64,000 nucleotides of DNA from Pseudomonas hygromyciniae (GCF_016925675.1 NZ_CP070506.1:2912501-2976500); one strand, 5' to 3'. Shown: positions 49,801 to 57,120, numbered from the stretch's first letter. Made by a program: numbers and translations. The notes: generated from the letters alone by a model not told the origin.

Positions 49801-49837
49801 CGCGCTGACCGCGAGCGATTTCGTCGGCGTGGTCTAG
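43895..49837 (+). CDS. Giant RTX heme peroxidase, type I secreted
   Basis: 1980 residues, ATG 43895 with GGAG 7 bases upstream, no signal peptide. Residues about 190-880 form an animal-type heme peroxidase domain: LFGQFFDHGLDF (distal His) and AAFRFGHSQLRETI (proximal His), with AIHHVFHEDHNVQLINL between. From about 1025 come RTX calcium-binding nonapeptides (GDGDDTIYGEGGDDILDG and many more) in two blocks separated by an Ig-like stretch (FSYQWQALVGAPWLSIAGAN). The C-terminus (DVITDFVHGTDHIDLS...ALTASDFVGVV) is a typical type I signal. It resembles the P. putida secreted peroxidase family (PP_2561-type). Probable roles are oxidative defence or antagonism outside the cell. Confidence 0.92.
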   Translation: MYELKRFTLNQNDISFLEQQVSFPTIHIVGYNTAGEPLYGYDGSDGNVHVLGLLGSFNPLDVPPGETSWYNGARDPIGLRNVSGHFNNLTQDGQAWGSFGQDFIRLTHADYTHYVHQNLSNAALTGQGVPVGATLMTDNSSLYSDPTASLVDYTPRMISQTIVSGGVTFATDANGHIQHTATGVAIVTDPGILGAIGELDTTSPDSGQYYIRNQNTVSGDPSTTGWFTLFGQFFDHGLDFINKPNQNATITIPLAPNDPLYGSIGPDGQPVYSIKVHRATVSEVDGQGQAQYVNLDSPYIDQNQTYGANDAVTQLLRQWVADPNHPGQFIAGAALFDGTTLSDEAAWTLNGVVTHQTLPTLSELRAHVLATGRDDLTWDDIANFRVRDAHGHVLDANPTTAGVQAVYTREAILLDMNPHFDDAHIDQAKLMSLDAHITSITFDANNPYGMVFNYDNSGPKNLFSFVNFADFSISATGSADFAVANELLLQSVGDHYIAGDGRVNENFGLTAIHHVFHEDHNVQLINLQHEVLAQADATVRHNWQVQVSNGSGGFYSDANGNFTLADGVTVSWDQDKLFYAAKLTVEMEYQHVAIDQYARLITPDLPEFVTYDSGINTNISLEYGQAAFRFGHSQLRETIDALEKNASGGYDLTGAITHYALEQAFLNPGGFAEVGPTAIALGMTRQISNEIDEFVTPALQQGLLGQPLDLATINLARGRDLGLPTLNQARQQIHDALIAERASPAGAQHHTNLIVDGLTPYTSWSDFANNMIHPESLVNFIAAYSFDGDKAHAQAIIDADISGLTVNYAGGSVTAEQAAYFLSGAADANGNHVAGYDGYNAIDLWIGGLAEKHVYTGQLGTTFNAIFEDQMERLMDGDRFYYLYRLDLGLPAMTNLNEQVVTEQFKDIIERTTDARHLAGDVFGYADSYIELSYTDSGASATAYKSEHKYGTLIAANHVGVYSTGGSGGIGGNGLLMSLANPETHVAQTYIRDYRPDQGQNPDGTAAVGYNSHEVLVGTDYNDWLDAGDGDDTIYGEGGDDILDGKSGADHIYGGDGNDVIYGGDIEDFLDGGEGDDTIYAGTSAGVLDVVIGGGGNDHLYGEAGIDELYGGAGNDYIDAGGDTDLVHGGDGNDEIYGGDGPDILFGEDGDDIISGGSTGDQEFGGAGDDILLPGLGGAPGQGDGDEAIGDVGFDIAAFSDVNIALDAAADLNNQNVVAAPGTGVLFQPFNALLTDVEGLIGSHFSDSRPNMVTPANPLAGLIGNATENWLIGGSGDDVSQGNGGNDVIVGDSIKLADLNHLLASQGFAQHFTGLQSTRPDFILGDNHAAAGTADGAADAALYSGNFADYSITKFTDTRPGGELITAFKVVDLRVGAANVDGTDIVIGVEKLRFADRTINLNITNHLPTGNVQLAGFATAPTTPGRPVPAQYRLTANTSAIQDADGLPGPSGFSYQWQALVGAPWLSIAGANASTFAPTAAQFGQQLRVVTTYTDNNGTVEQLTSDPSEAVGRFIEGTNFFSNTLNGTNYQDILMGYSGNDVLNGGLGSDLLDGGTGNDTMRGNAGNDIYMVDANGDVVQENLNEGTDTVMSSLSYTLGANVENLTLLGSNNINGTGNALDNAIHGNSGNNLLSGLAGNDFVFGEAGNDTLLASINDGNDHYDGGSGADTYDLSATSAAATVDLQAATSASAQTGSDSLTGIENVTGSSGSDHIQGDAASNLVQGQGGNDWIDGGSGDDTLVGGQGLDNVYGGLGNDAFLASVNDGNDTYDGGAGTDTYDLSGTSSNATVNLGTGLASSSQTGNDTLVGVENVIGSSGTNSLTGDNNANALTGQGGIDTLSGGGGADTLTGNGNRDTLTGGAGADMFVFSSVNDSGTSTASRDVITDFVHGTDHIDLSLIDARTSGAGAAGNQDFTFLGEWNGAGNEFNNQAQLKYHFVNVGGVDHTYVEGNVNTGNAADIQIDLVGHIALTASDFVGVV

Positions 49838-49851
49838 TCGTCAACGCAACC

Positions 49852-49885
49852 AAGGCGCCCCATCGAGGATCGGGCGCCTTTTTTA
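49852..49885 (+). terminator. Rho-independent terminator of peroxidase gene
   Basis: AAGGCGCCC and GGGCGCCTT form a 9-base stem around an 11-base loop, followed by TTTT, 15 bases past the stop codon. Confidence 0.85.
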
Positions 49886-49891
49886 TCGAGC

Positions 49892-49984
49892 AGCGGCGGT
49901 GTTCTAGATCACAGCCCCGAACAACGACCCCACCGGCGCCGTGATACCCATCGCCAATACGCCCCACAATGTCACGCGCCAGGC
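49892..49984 (-). pseudogene. 3'-end remnant of a second VIT-family gene
   Basis: 93 bases about 94% identical to 51537-51629, the last 27 codons plus flank of the intact VIT gene. Translated, it reads AWRVTLWGVLAMGITAPVGSLFGAVI and stop, against AWRVTLWGVLAMGITALVGSLFGAVV. Four of the six differences are silent or in the non-coding flank, so it comes from a diverged allele or paralogue rather than a fresh duplication. It marks the left border of a 1.5-kb accessory patch. Confidence 0.8.
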
Positions 49985-50067
49985 TTAGCCGGTCGGGCCG
50001 TTGTCATCTCAGCGGGTGTAAAAGCCTGATTGCGCTTGCGTCACTCGCTTTCACGGGGATCGCCTGA

Positions 50068-50493
50068 TCAGGTCGTGCGTCGACGTTCCAATAAAGAGAA
50101 CAAGTACATACCGGCTAACATGGCCAATACGAATATGATGATCTGTGCGTGCCCTGTCAGCAAAATAGCGACCGCTGGCCCGGGGCAGATTCCCGCAATT
50201 CCCCAACCTATACCGAACATAAGACTGCCGCCGATCAAGCGGGCATCCAACTCTCTTTTCATCGGTAGCTGCATGGGGGCACCTAGCAAAGACTGCTTGC
50301 TCTTACGCGCCCAATTCAGGGGGATAAGCGCTACTGCGATGGCCCCACCCATCACCAGTGCGAGCGACGGATCCCAGGCCCCGGCCACATCAAGAAAAGC
50401 CAATACTTTGGCGGGGTTCGCCATGCCTGCCAGGAGAAGACCAACGCCGAAGATCAGGCCGGCAAAAAACGCGGTCAACTTGATCAATTTCAT
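50068..50493 (-). CDS. YeeE/YedE-type membrane protein, C-terminal partner (DUF6691-like)
   Basis: 141 residues from ATG 50493, which overlaps the stop of the next upstream gene. Hydrophobic helices include LTAFFAGLIFGVGLLLAGMANPAKVLAFLDVAG and a conserved GIGWGIAGICPGPAVAIL, the Cys-containing signature of YeeE/YedE sulfur-compound transporters (TsuA relatives move thiosulfate). Together with 50490-50924 it makes a split two-subunit form. It lies within the patch bounded by VIT 3' ends. Confidence 0.87.
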   Translation of the reverse strand: MKLIKLTAFFAGLIFGVGLLLAGMANPAKVLAFLDVAGAWDPSLALVMGGAIAVALIPLNWARKSKQSLLGAPMQLPMKRELDARLIGGSLMFGIGWGIAGICPGPAVAILLTGHAQIIIFVLAMLAGMYLFSLLERRRTT

Positions 50494-50924
50494 GCTGCCA
50501 CCACATGACGAATGATGTACACAGTTGCAAAGCCGGCGAACATGAAGCACATCGTTGCCGTGATGGATCGGGCTGACAGCCGAGAGATCCCACAAACTCC
50601 ATGACCGCTAGTACAGCCGGAGCCATAACGGGTTCCCACGCCCACGAGCAGCCCCGCAATAATCAGCGTGGGCCACTCTGCGCTAATCGCTATCTCCGGC
50701 AACACGGTAAATGCTCCCCACAACAATGGCGCAAGCAACAGACCAAGAAGAAATAGCGCCTTCTCTTTCCAACCTTCGCTGCTCAATTGCATCACGCTTC
50801 CAATCAAACCACTGATGCCTGCGATGCGACCATTTACGAGAACGAACAAGCTAGCGGCCAGGCCAATCAAGGCTCCTCCGCCCAGGGATGACCATGGCGT
50901 AAAGTTGACCCAATCAATGCTCAT
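50490..50924 (-). CDS. YeeE/YedE-type membrane protein, N-terminal partner
   Basis: 144 residues with four hydrophobic helices. Start MSIDWVNFTPWSSLGGGALIGLAASLFVLVNGRIAGISGLIG and, later, GVGTRYGSGCTSGHGVCGISRLSARS, the conserved double-Cys motif of the family. Both subunits carry such motifs, which in the single-chain relatives line the transport path for thiosulfate-like ions. The gene overlaps its partner by 4 bases. It follows the broken flavoprotein gene by 82 bases. Confidence 0.88.
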   Translation of the reverse strand: MSIDWVNFTPWSSLGGGALIGLAASLFVLVNGRIAGISGLIGSVMQLSSEGWKEKALFLLGLLLAPLLWGAFTVLPEIAISAEWPTLIIAGLLVGVGTRYGSGCTSGHGVCGISRLSARSITATMCFMFAGFATVYIIRHVVAA

Positions 50925-51006
50925 TTTGCGTCTCCTGCGCAGAAGTGCTGATAAAGGACGTTGATACTGACGTAAATAAGCGTTGACTGAACTGAGGTGC
51001 GCCGAC

Positions 51007-51464
51007 TCACTGTTCCATCAAAAAGCGCTCGATTTGCGCAACGGTACTGCGCGCCGTTCGGGTCACGCCAATCAGTGTCGCGGAAGCGGCGCCTGTCCAG
51101 TCGCCATAACCCACCAGCCACAAACGCGGTTCTTGAATCGAATGCGTACCGTTGACGGCCACGCGCCCGTCGGCGGTACACACGCCCAGTGATTCCAGAT
51201 AGCCGAGGGCAGGGCGGAAGCCGGTGCACCAGATCACCGCGTCGAACGGCGTTTGCGAGCCATCAGCCCATATCACGCCGGTCTCGGTAAAACGCACGAA
51301 CGGCCGCACCGCGTGCAGCACGCCGCGCTCCCGAGCCTCGACGACTGGCGGCACCATCACGATATCGCCCAAGCCACCCACGGGTTGTTCAATGACAATG
51401 CCGGCGAGCTGCGCTTTCCAGCGCTCGGTGGCGCGTTCGAATAGCACTCGTCTCTGGCAGGCAT
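51007..51464 (-). pseudogene. Flavin-dependent monooxygenase/oxidoreductase, internally deleted
   Basis: The open part (146 residues) is the C-terminal third of a FAD/NAD(P) oxidoreductase: [29 protein letters not shown] and [35 protein letters not shown], as in ArsO-like and FMO-like proteins that normally span about 350 residues. Just upstream, ATG CCT GCC at 51464 has a good AAGGAG site but is out of frame and only six codons from the C-terminal segment. The simplest reading is a deletion joining the first codons to the last third. The protein would lack both nucleotide-binding domains. Confidence 0.78.
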
Positions 51465-51548
51465 GGGGACTCCTTGGGTCAGCGAAAGTCAGGTTAAGTT
51501 AATCCATTCGAAGCGCACGTTTGTTGATGTTGCTCAAGCGGCGGTGTT

Positions 51549-52250
51549 CTAGACCACAGCCCCGAACAACGACCCCACCAGCGCCGTGATGCCCATGGCC
51601 AACACGCCCCACAACGTCACGCGCCAGGCACCAGTCACCACGCTGGCACCGCCAGCCCTGGCCGCAATCGCCCCCAGACTGCCGAGAAAAACCAGCGACA
51701 TGCCGCCAATCCAAGGCACAACGCTGTTTGCTGGGGTGATGAAGGTCACCGCCAGCGGCAATGCTGCGCCGACCACGAAACTGGCAGCCGAGGCGAGGGC
51801 GGCCTGTAGCGGTTTGGCCGTGAGAGCCTCGCTGATGCCCAGTTCGTCCCGGGCGTGGGAGCCCAGCGCGTCATGGGCCATGAGTTGATCGGCCACTTGA
51901 TGCGCCAGTTCGGGCGATACGCCGCGATGGATGTAAATGTTCGCCAGTTCAATGTGTTCGGCCTTTGGGTTGCTCGCTAATTCGGCCCGTTCCCGAGACA
52001 GGTCGGCTTGCTCGGTATCCGCCTGGGAATGCACCGAGACGTATTCCCCCGCCGCCATGGACATGGCGCCCGCGACCAGCCCGGCCATCCCGGTGACCAG
52101 CAAAGTGGAGTGACTGGCGTTAGCGGCAGCGACGCCGATCAACAGGCTGGCGGTTGACACAATCCCGTCGTTGGCCCCCAAAACGGCGGCGCGCAGCCAG
52201 CCGATACGATCGCTGCGATGAGACTCGGTGTGCCTGTACGTGAATTTCAT
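51549..52250 (-). CDS. VIT1/CCC1-family iron/manganese transporter
   Basis: 233 residues: HRSDRIGWLRAAVLGANDGIVSTASLLIGVAAA, MAGLVAGAMSMAAGEYVSVHSQADTEQADLSRERAEL, a polar metal-binding insert (IHRGVSPELAHQVADQLMAHDALGSHARDELGI), and two final helices ending GSLFGAVV. VIT/CCC1 proteins export Fe2+ or Mn2+ from the cytosol in exchange for protons. It precedes the ApbE gene by 3 bases on the same strand side, so it may be the last gene of the flavin operon. Its 3' end is duplicated at 49892-49984. Confidence 0.9.
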   Translation of the reverse strand: MKFTYRHTESHRSDRIGWLRAAVLGANDGIVSTASLLIGVAAANASHSTLLVTGMAGLVAGAMSMAAGEYVSVHSQADTEQADLSRERAELASNPKAEHIELANIYIHRGVSPELAHQVADQLMAHDALGSHARDELGISEALTAKPLQAALASAASFVVGAALPLAVTFITPANSVVPWIGGMSLVFLGSLGAIAARAGGASVVTGAWRVTLWGVLAMGITALVGSLFGAVV

Positions 52251-52253
52251 GGT

Positions 52254-53258
52254 TTAGCGGGACTCACTGTCGTTGGACGGATCAATCGGACGGTGTTCAA
52301 TGTGCGCCTGCAATCGGCCGCCGACTATAGAAATTTCCTTGAACTGGTCACCGTCGTGCAGCACGAACAACGCGTCCATCCCACGCTCCTGAGCCAGCCG
52401 CGGGCCTTCGATTTCGCCCAGCACCAATAGCGCCGTGGCCCAGGCATCGGCGAGCATGCACGTGGACGCCACCACACTGACTGCCGCCAATGGGTTGCGC
52501 AGCGGGGCGCCGGTGGCCGGGTTCATGGTGTGGGCATAGGTTTGCCCACCCACATCAACCCACTGTCGATAGTCTCCAGACGTCGCGATGGCGGCGTCAC
52601 TAAGTTCCATCACACCCATAACTTCACGCGCGCCCCGGCAGGGCCTTTCTATGGCCACCACCCAGGGTTGTGCATCAGGCTTGAGGCCGCGGGCGCGCAT
52701 CTCGCCGTCGATGCCAACCAGGTAGCGAGTGATGCCAAAGCCCTCCAGGCAGCGTGCCAGCTCATCGACGCCGAAGCCCTTGGCGATGCCATTCAGATCA
52801 AGGTGCAGCGGCGCACGTTTGCGCACCTGATTACGTTGCAGGTCCACCACCAACGCAGCGCTGGCAGACATCCGGGCGCGCGGTGGAGCTGACGCCATTG
52901 CCTGCTCGGTGATCGACTGTTGGCCGGGACCAAATCCCCAAGCGTCCACCAGATCACCCACAGCGATGTCGAAAGCGCCGCTTGATTGCTGACTGACCCG
53001 CAGCGCGGCAGCCAGCACCGTGATCAGTTCTTTGTGCACCGCCAACCACTCCTGTTCGGGGGCTGCGTTGAGGCGGTTGAGGTCGGAATCGGCTCGCCAA
53101 CTAGACATTTGCTGGTCCACACGGTCGACCGCTTGGGCCAGACGACGGCCGACTTCGTCGGTATCGATGCCCGCATTGGCGTAGAACAGCGCGGTGTAGC
53201 GGGTGCCCATGGTCTCGCCGTTCAGGCTGTAGCGTTGCACCTCAGTAGACATCTTCAC
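52254..53258 (-). CDS. apbE: FAD:protein FMN transferase (ApbE family)
   Basis: 334 residues. Landmarks: GETMGTRYTALFY, DQQMSSWRADSDLNRLN, VVDLQRNQVRKRAPLHLDLNGIAKGFGVDELARCLEG, and YAHTMNPATGAPLRNPLAAVSVVASTCMLADAWATALLVLG with the Mg2+ site. ApbE enzymes attach FMN to Ser/Thr of extracytoplasmic redox proteins. There is no clear lipoprotein signal in the N-terminus, so it may be cytoplasmic or use a non-standard export. The start overlaps the end of the PepSY-reductase gene by 17 bases. A likely target is the DUF2271 protein two genes upstream. Confidence 0.92.
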   Translation of the reverse strand: MKMSTEVQRYSLNGETMGTRYTALFYANAGIDTDEVGRRLAQAVDRVDQQMSSWRADSDLNRLNAAPEQEWLAVHKELITVLAAALRVSQQSSGAFDIAVGDLVDAWGFGPGQQSITEQAMASAPPRARMSASAALVVDLQRNQVRKRAPLHLDLNGIAKGFGVDELARCLEGFGITRYLVGIDGEMRARGLKPDAQPWVVAIERPCRGAREVMGVMELSDAAIATSGDYRQWVDVGGQTYAHTMNPATGAPLRNPLAAVSVVASTCMLADAWATALLVLGEIEGPRLAQERGMDALFVLHDGDQFKEISIVGGRLQAHIEHRPIDPSNDSESR

Positions 53259-55422
53259 GGTAGCGTCCTTGTGACTTGAGGGTCAGCACACTCAGGTTGA
53301 GCGGCGCCAACACTTCATCCAGAGCATGCATCACGCCTTTGGCCATTTCGCGGCTGCCACACACCAACACCTGAGCACCTTTTTCAATCAGCCGACGCAA
53401 GGCCAGGGCATCACTGATCAACCGGTCTTGCACGTAACTGCGGTCCTGGACTTGTGAGAACGCGGCGCGTAAAGCAGTCAGGCGTCGATCCGCCAGATAG
53501 CGGTTGAGCTCCGGTTCGTAGAGAAAATCCGAGTCGGGGTTGCGTCCGCCCCAATACAAATGCATCGGGTGTCGGGACTTGTTGTTACGGATGAACCCGG
53601 CCAAGGGACCTATCCCGGTGCCGGCGCCAATCAGGATCACCGGGTGCGTGCCCGAAGCTGGTCGAAATTGTGGGTTGGGCTGAATGAACGCTTCAATCGA
53701 CGCACCAATTTTCAGGCCATGCAAGAATGTCGAGCACAGACCGCCTTCGTGTTTGCGCACGCAGATTTCCAGCACGTCGTCGTCGGAGCCGCTGGCCAAT
53801 GAGTAGAAGCGTGGGACAGCGCTCCCCGGCGGCAGTACCCCAACCAGATCCCCAGCCTGAAAGGCCGGCATCTCGCCCGGTGCCGTGAAGCGCAGAATGT
53901 GAGTCGGCGCATTGACCTGCTCACCGTAGACAATGCATTCCTGCAACGCCAGTTGATGGGTACGCGGTTGCTCCGGGGTATGGACCAGGGTCAGATCATG
54001 TCCCAGTGCACTACCCACCGCATGGCCCCACCGCGAAAATTCTTGAGGGGACTGACGATTTATTTTTTCCAGCCCCAATAGTGCCGTGCCACCGGCCTGA
54101 ACCAGCGCGTCCTCCACTTCAAGGGCGTACTGACAGAATTGTGGAAACTGTCGGTCCCCAAAACCCAGTACCGCGAACGGCAGGCCAGGCTTGGCGCCGA
54201 CTTTGCTCAGTCGTGTCAGGAATTGCGACGCCGAGGCCGGCGCATCTCCGTCGCCATGGGTTGCAGTAAGGATGAACAGCCGTTCGGCGCTGCGGTAATC
54301 GCCTTGCCAATCATTCATTGCCGCACTGTGGACGCGATGCCCGGCGTGGAGCAGCGCTTCATGCAAGGTGTTGGCAAAGCCCCACGTGCTGTTGTTTTCA
54401 GTGCCCACCAGAATCACGCTGTCGGCGGAGTGCGCGGGGCTGTTGTGGCGGATGTTCGGGACGGATTTGCGGCGGCGCCACCAGAGCAAGATGCCGGTCA
54501 CACTCATCAACGGTACACAGAGCGCGCAGAGCCCGAGCAGCAGGCCCAGCCACCAAAGGCCTTCACCGGTGTGCAACTGGTAGATCAGTTCGTAAGCGTT
54601 GTGCATCGAGTCGTGAGCCTGCCAGGACAACAAGGTGCCGCTGACCGGGTCCACATAACCGTCGCCCTGGCTGGTGCGCAATGAGAACACGTCTTGTGGG
54701 TTGCCGGGGCTCGGGTAGACCAGTTCACGCAGGTCCTTCAGGTCGGTGGCTTGCAAGGCTTGCAGGTTCGCCACCGACACTGCCTGGCCGGTGCTAATGT
54801 GAGTGGGGAAGGCTGGCTCGTTCTGAGTGCCGTCAGGGATCAGACCGAAGGTGGTGGCGGACATATAGAGGCCGCTTAAGGCCGACAATAACAGCCCGAG
54901 CAGGGCCAGGCGGCCGACTTCAGCATGCCAGCGCTGGCTGAACGTACCGCGCAGTGGCCGCAGCAGATTGCGCCAGCCGCCCAGACGTCGGGCCAGCAGC
55001 CCAGCGCCGGACACCGACAGGATCAACATGAACAGCGCACCCAAGCCCGATACCCCGTGGCCCGGTGTCCCCATGAACAGCGAGCGGTGCAGGTCTTTCA
55101 TCCAGCGTGAGAAGGCAGATGGTTGATAAGTGCCCAGGCCTTGGCCGGTCATTGGATCGACCCTTTCGGCCCCGGACCGACCGTCCTGGTTGTAGTAGAC
55201 GATGACGGTTCCTGAGGCGGTGCGCTGGATTTGTTCCGCACCGGGAAAGTACGTGGCGACGCGCCCGGCCAACTGGCCGACGTTCAGTTGGCCGGCGGCC
55301 GCCGGCGTGCTTTGCAGGCGTTCCAGTGCTGGATTGACGGACATTACCGCACCGCTGATGGCCAATAACATGACCAGCAGGGCAGCAATCAGCCCGGGCA
55401 GAGAATGGAACTGACGAAGCAT
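53242..55422 (-). CDS. PepSY-domain flavodoxin/FNR membrane reductase
   Basis: 726 residues from ATG 55422 (GGAGG six bases upstream; an ORF start 16 codons earlier has none). Order: PepSY-associated membrane region with four helices (FHSLPGLIAALLVMLLAISGAVM; LGALFMLILSVSGAGLL; LALLGLLLSALSGLYMS; WWLGLLLGLCALCVPLMSVTGILLWW), flavodoxin domain (VILVGTENNSTWGFANTLHEALLHAG), then FAD/NADPH reductase domain (PRFYSLASGSDDDVLEICVRKHEGGLCSTFLHGL, LIGAGTGIGPLAGFI, LVCGSREMAKGVMHALDE). It should carry electrons from NADPH across the inner membrane to periplasmic acceptors. Confidence 0.93.
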   Translation of the reverse strand: MLRQFHSLPGLIAALLVMLLAISGAVMSVNPALERLQSTPAAAGQLNVGQLAGRVATYFPGAEQIQRTASGTVIVYYNQDGRSGAERVDPMTGQGLGTYQPSAFSRWMKDLHRSLFMGTPGHGVSGLGALFMLILSVSGAGLLARRLGGWRNLLRPLRGTFSQRWHAEVGRLALLGLLLSALSGLYMSATTFGLIPDGTQNEPAFPTHISTGQAVSVANLQALQATDLKDLRELVYPSPGNPQDVFSLRTSQGDGYVDPVSGTLLSWQAHDSMHNAYELIYQLHTGEGLWWLGLLLGLCALCVPLMSVTGILLWWRRRKSVPNIRHNSPAHSADSVILVGTENNSTWGFANTLHEALLHAGHRVHSAAMNDWQGDYRSAERLFILTATHGDGDAPASASQFLTRLSKVGAKPGLPFAVLGFGDRQFPQFCQYALEVEDALVQAGGTALLGLEKINRQSPQEFSRWGHAVGSALGHDLTLVHTPEQPRTHQLALQECIVYGEQVNAPTHILRFTAPGEMPAFQAGDLVGVLPPGSAVPRFYSLASGSDDDVLEICVRKHEGGLCSTFLHGLKIGASIEAFIQPNPQFRPASGTHPVILIGAGTGIGPLAGFIRNNKSRHPMHLYWGGRNPDSDFLYEPELNRYLADRRLTALRAAFSQVQDRSYVQDRLISDALALRRLIEKGAQVLVCGSREMAKGVMHALDEVLAPLNLSVLTLKSQGRYREDVY

Positions 55423-55447
55423 GTTCAGCCTCCAGTGGTTGCAGGAA

Positions 55448-55918
55448 CTACAGGTCGTAGGTAAAGGCATCGACGTAAGTGCTGCCCGTCGCCGGTGTGC
55501 CCGAACCTTTGGAAGTCAGAGGCACGCTGATGTCGGCTCGGGCGTCACGCTTGTCCTCCACGGCGCTGTCGATGCGGATCTGGTAGCCGGCATCAATCAA
55601 GGTGTCTGCCAGTTCAACGCTGACCTTGAGCGTCTGCCCGCTACCAACACTCGCGCCGCTGAGGCCGTCAAATTCACTCGGATTCATGCCGCTGCCACGA
55701 GCCCAGTCAGTCAAGTGCCGGTAGTACTTGGCCTTCTTGCCGGCCACCCAAAGGGTCTTCTGGTATTGGCCATTGGCGTCGGTGACGTAGATCGCCAGGT
55801 ACGCATCGTTCCCGCTGTAGTTTTTCAGTTGGGTCGTCAGGGTTACTTCACGGGCCTGGGCCAAGCCAGGCAGGGCAATGGCTCCGAGCAGGCAGGTTGC
55901 AGCGATGATCTTTTTCAT
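55448..55918 (-). CDS. DUF2271 periplasmic protein with flavinylation-like motif
   Basis: 156 residues, signal peptide MKKIIAATCLLGAIALPGLAQA. The mature part is beta-rich: EVTLTTQLKNYSGNDAYLAIYVTDANGQYQKTLWVAGKKAKYYRHLTDWARG. DGLSGAS (residues 84-90) fits the D-x-x-S-G-A-S/T rule for covalent FMN attachment by ApbE, with Ser90 the expected site. DUF2271 proteins have been linked with ApbE and PepSY reductases in genome-context studies of extracytosolic flavin systems. It lies 25 bases ahead of the reductase gene in the same operon. Confidence 0.87.
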   Translation of the reverse strand: MKKIIAATCLLGAIALPGLAQAREVTLTTQLKNYSGNDAYLAIYVTDANGQYQKTLWVAGKKAKYYRHLTDWARGSGMNPSEFDGLSGASVGSGQTLKVSVELADTLIDAGYQIRIDSAVEDKRDARADISVPLTSKGSGTPATGSTYVDAFTYDL

Positions 55919-56003
55919 TGGGATGTCCTGTATGTGAGATATGGCTAGAGCCTGAACCTGCTGGCTGACAGCAACCTGAACAGCCGTGAACCATCAGCAA
56001 TGA

Positions 56004-56329
56004 TCATTCGCGGGCAGGGCGGGCGAGGTAGTCCCGGGCGTCGCCGTCATCGCCGAAATTGATTTGCAACGTGCGTAACCGCAGGGAGGCGGGGGGCGTA
56101 GCGGGCTTCGATGGTGTTGCCCCTTGCGGTCGGCGCCCTTGAGCTTGTAGCAACCGTCGTCGACCTTGATGCGCTGTACGCTCCAGCCCCATTGCTGCTC
56201 CACCTGCTGGCGCAAGATTTCGCGCGGCTGCCAGTCGCTGACCGGGTCGCTGCAATCGTCATCGGCCAAGGCATAACCGCTGAGCAGCGCGCTCAACAGA
56301 GCGGTACTGGCGATAAACGCTGATTTCAT
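56004..56329 (-). pseudogene. PepSY-domain periplasmic protein, frameshifted
   Basis: Reconstructed 107 residues: signal peptide MKSAFIASTALLSALLSGYALA, then DWQPREILRQQVEQQWGWSVQRIKVDDGCYKLKGADRKGNTIEARYAP...LRLRTLQINFGDDGDARDYLARPARE. The strand-helix-strand PepSY pattern is clear. Two single-base insertions are needed to explain the break: C4 at 56120-56123 and G6 at 56091-56096 (plus strand). First gene of the DUF2271/reductase/ApbE operon, divergent from the two-component system. PepSY proteins of this size often bind or modulate a sensor or reductase. Confidence 0.82.
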
Positions 56330-56460
56330 GATCTGTCTCCTGCCGTCTCGGCGTCAGTGGCATACCCTAAGGAGCATTCCTGACAACCAGCTGAATCTTC
56401 AGATTCGCGTCAGGTAAGGCAGTTAGGGTGCTGCACGACAACCATCACAGGAGGAGTCAG
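56330..56460. promoter_or_regulatory. Divergent control region of PepSY/flavin operon and OmpR-type regulator
   Basis: 131 bases between the divergent PepSY and response-regulator genes. A dyad CCTGAC...GTCAGG (about 56379-56414) encloses CTGAATCTTCAG. This is a plausible binding site for the adjacent OmpR-family regulator, which would then control both directions. The SD of the regulator gene is AGGAGGAG. Confidence 0.5.
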
Positions 56461-57120
56461 ATGCGGGTTTTATTGGTCGAGGATGCGCCTGGGCTAGGGG
56501 AGGCGGTGCGCGAGCAGATCGCTGATGACGGCCACGCCGTGGATTGGGTGCAGCGTCTGGAACATGCTCGCAATAGCGTGCGCACCACGCCATACGATCT
56601 GATTTTGCTGGACCTGATGCTGCCGGATGGTCGCGGACTGGATTTCTTGCGGCAGCAGCGTTCTGGCGGAGACGTGACCCCGGTGATCATCCTGACCGCG
56701 CAGGATCAGATCTCCGATCGCATCGCCGGGCTCAATGCGGGAGCCGACGACTACCTGGTCAAACCGTTTGACCTGTTCGAACTCTCGGCCCGGGTGGCCG
56801 CTGTTGCGCGACGCTACAGCGGTAATCCCAACCCGCAGATCAGGCTCGGTGATTTGCAGGTTGATATGAGCGCCCGCACGGTACAGCGTGCCGGTGCTAC
56901 CGTGGACCTGACGGCCCGAGAGTGGGCGCTGTTTGAAGCCTTTGTCCAGCGCCCTAAGGCATTGCTGTCGAAGTCGCAACTCGAGGAACGCCTGTATGCC
57001 TTTGGCGCCGAAATCGAGAGCAATACCATCGAGGTCTATATCAGTCGCCTGCGCAAAAAGCTTGGGCGCGAGCTGATTGAAACCGTGCGCGGCATGGGTT
57101 ATCGGTTGATGCCTGTATGA
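56461..57120 (+). CDS. OmpR/PhoB-family response regulator
   Basis: 219 residues from ATG 56461. Receiver: MRVLLVEDAPGLGEAVREQIADDGHAVDWV, LILLDLMLPDG (phospho-Asp about 51), VIILTAQDQISDRIAGLNAGADDYLVKPF. C-terminal winged helix: VDLTAREWALFEAFVQRPKALLSKSQLEERLYAFGAEIESNTIEVYISRLRKKLG...VRGMGYRL. The pattern is close to QseB/PmrA. It overlaps the sensor gene by 4 bases. Its divergent neighbour suggests control of the flavin electron-transfer operon. Confidence 0.95.
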   Translation: MRVLLVEDAPGLGEAVREQIADDGHAVDWVQRLEHARNSVRTTPYDLILLDLMLPDGRGLDFLRQQRSGGDVTPVIILTAQDQISDRIAGLNAGADDYLVKPFDLFELSARVAAVARRYSGNPNPQIRLGDLQVDMSARTVQRAGATVDLTAREWALFEAFVQRPKALLSKSQLEERLYAFGAEIESNTIEVYISRLRKKLGRELIETVRGMGYRLMPV

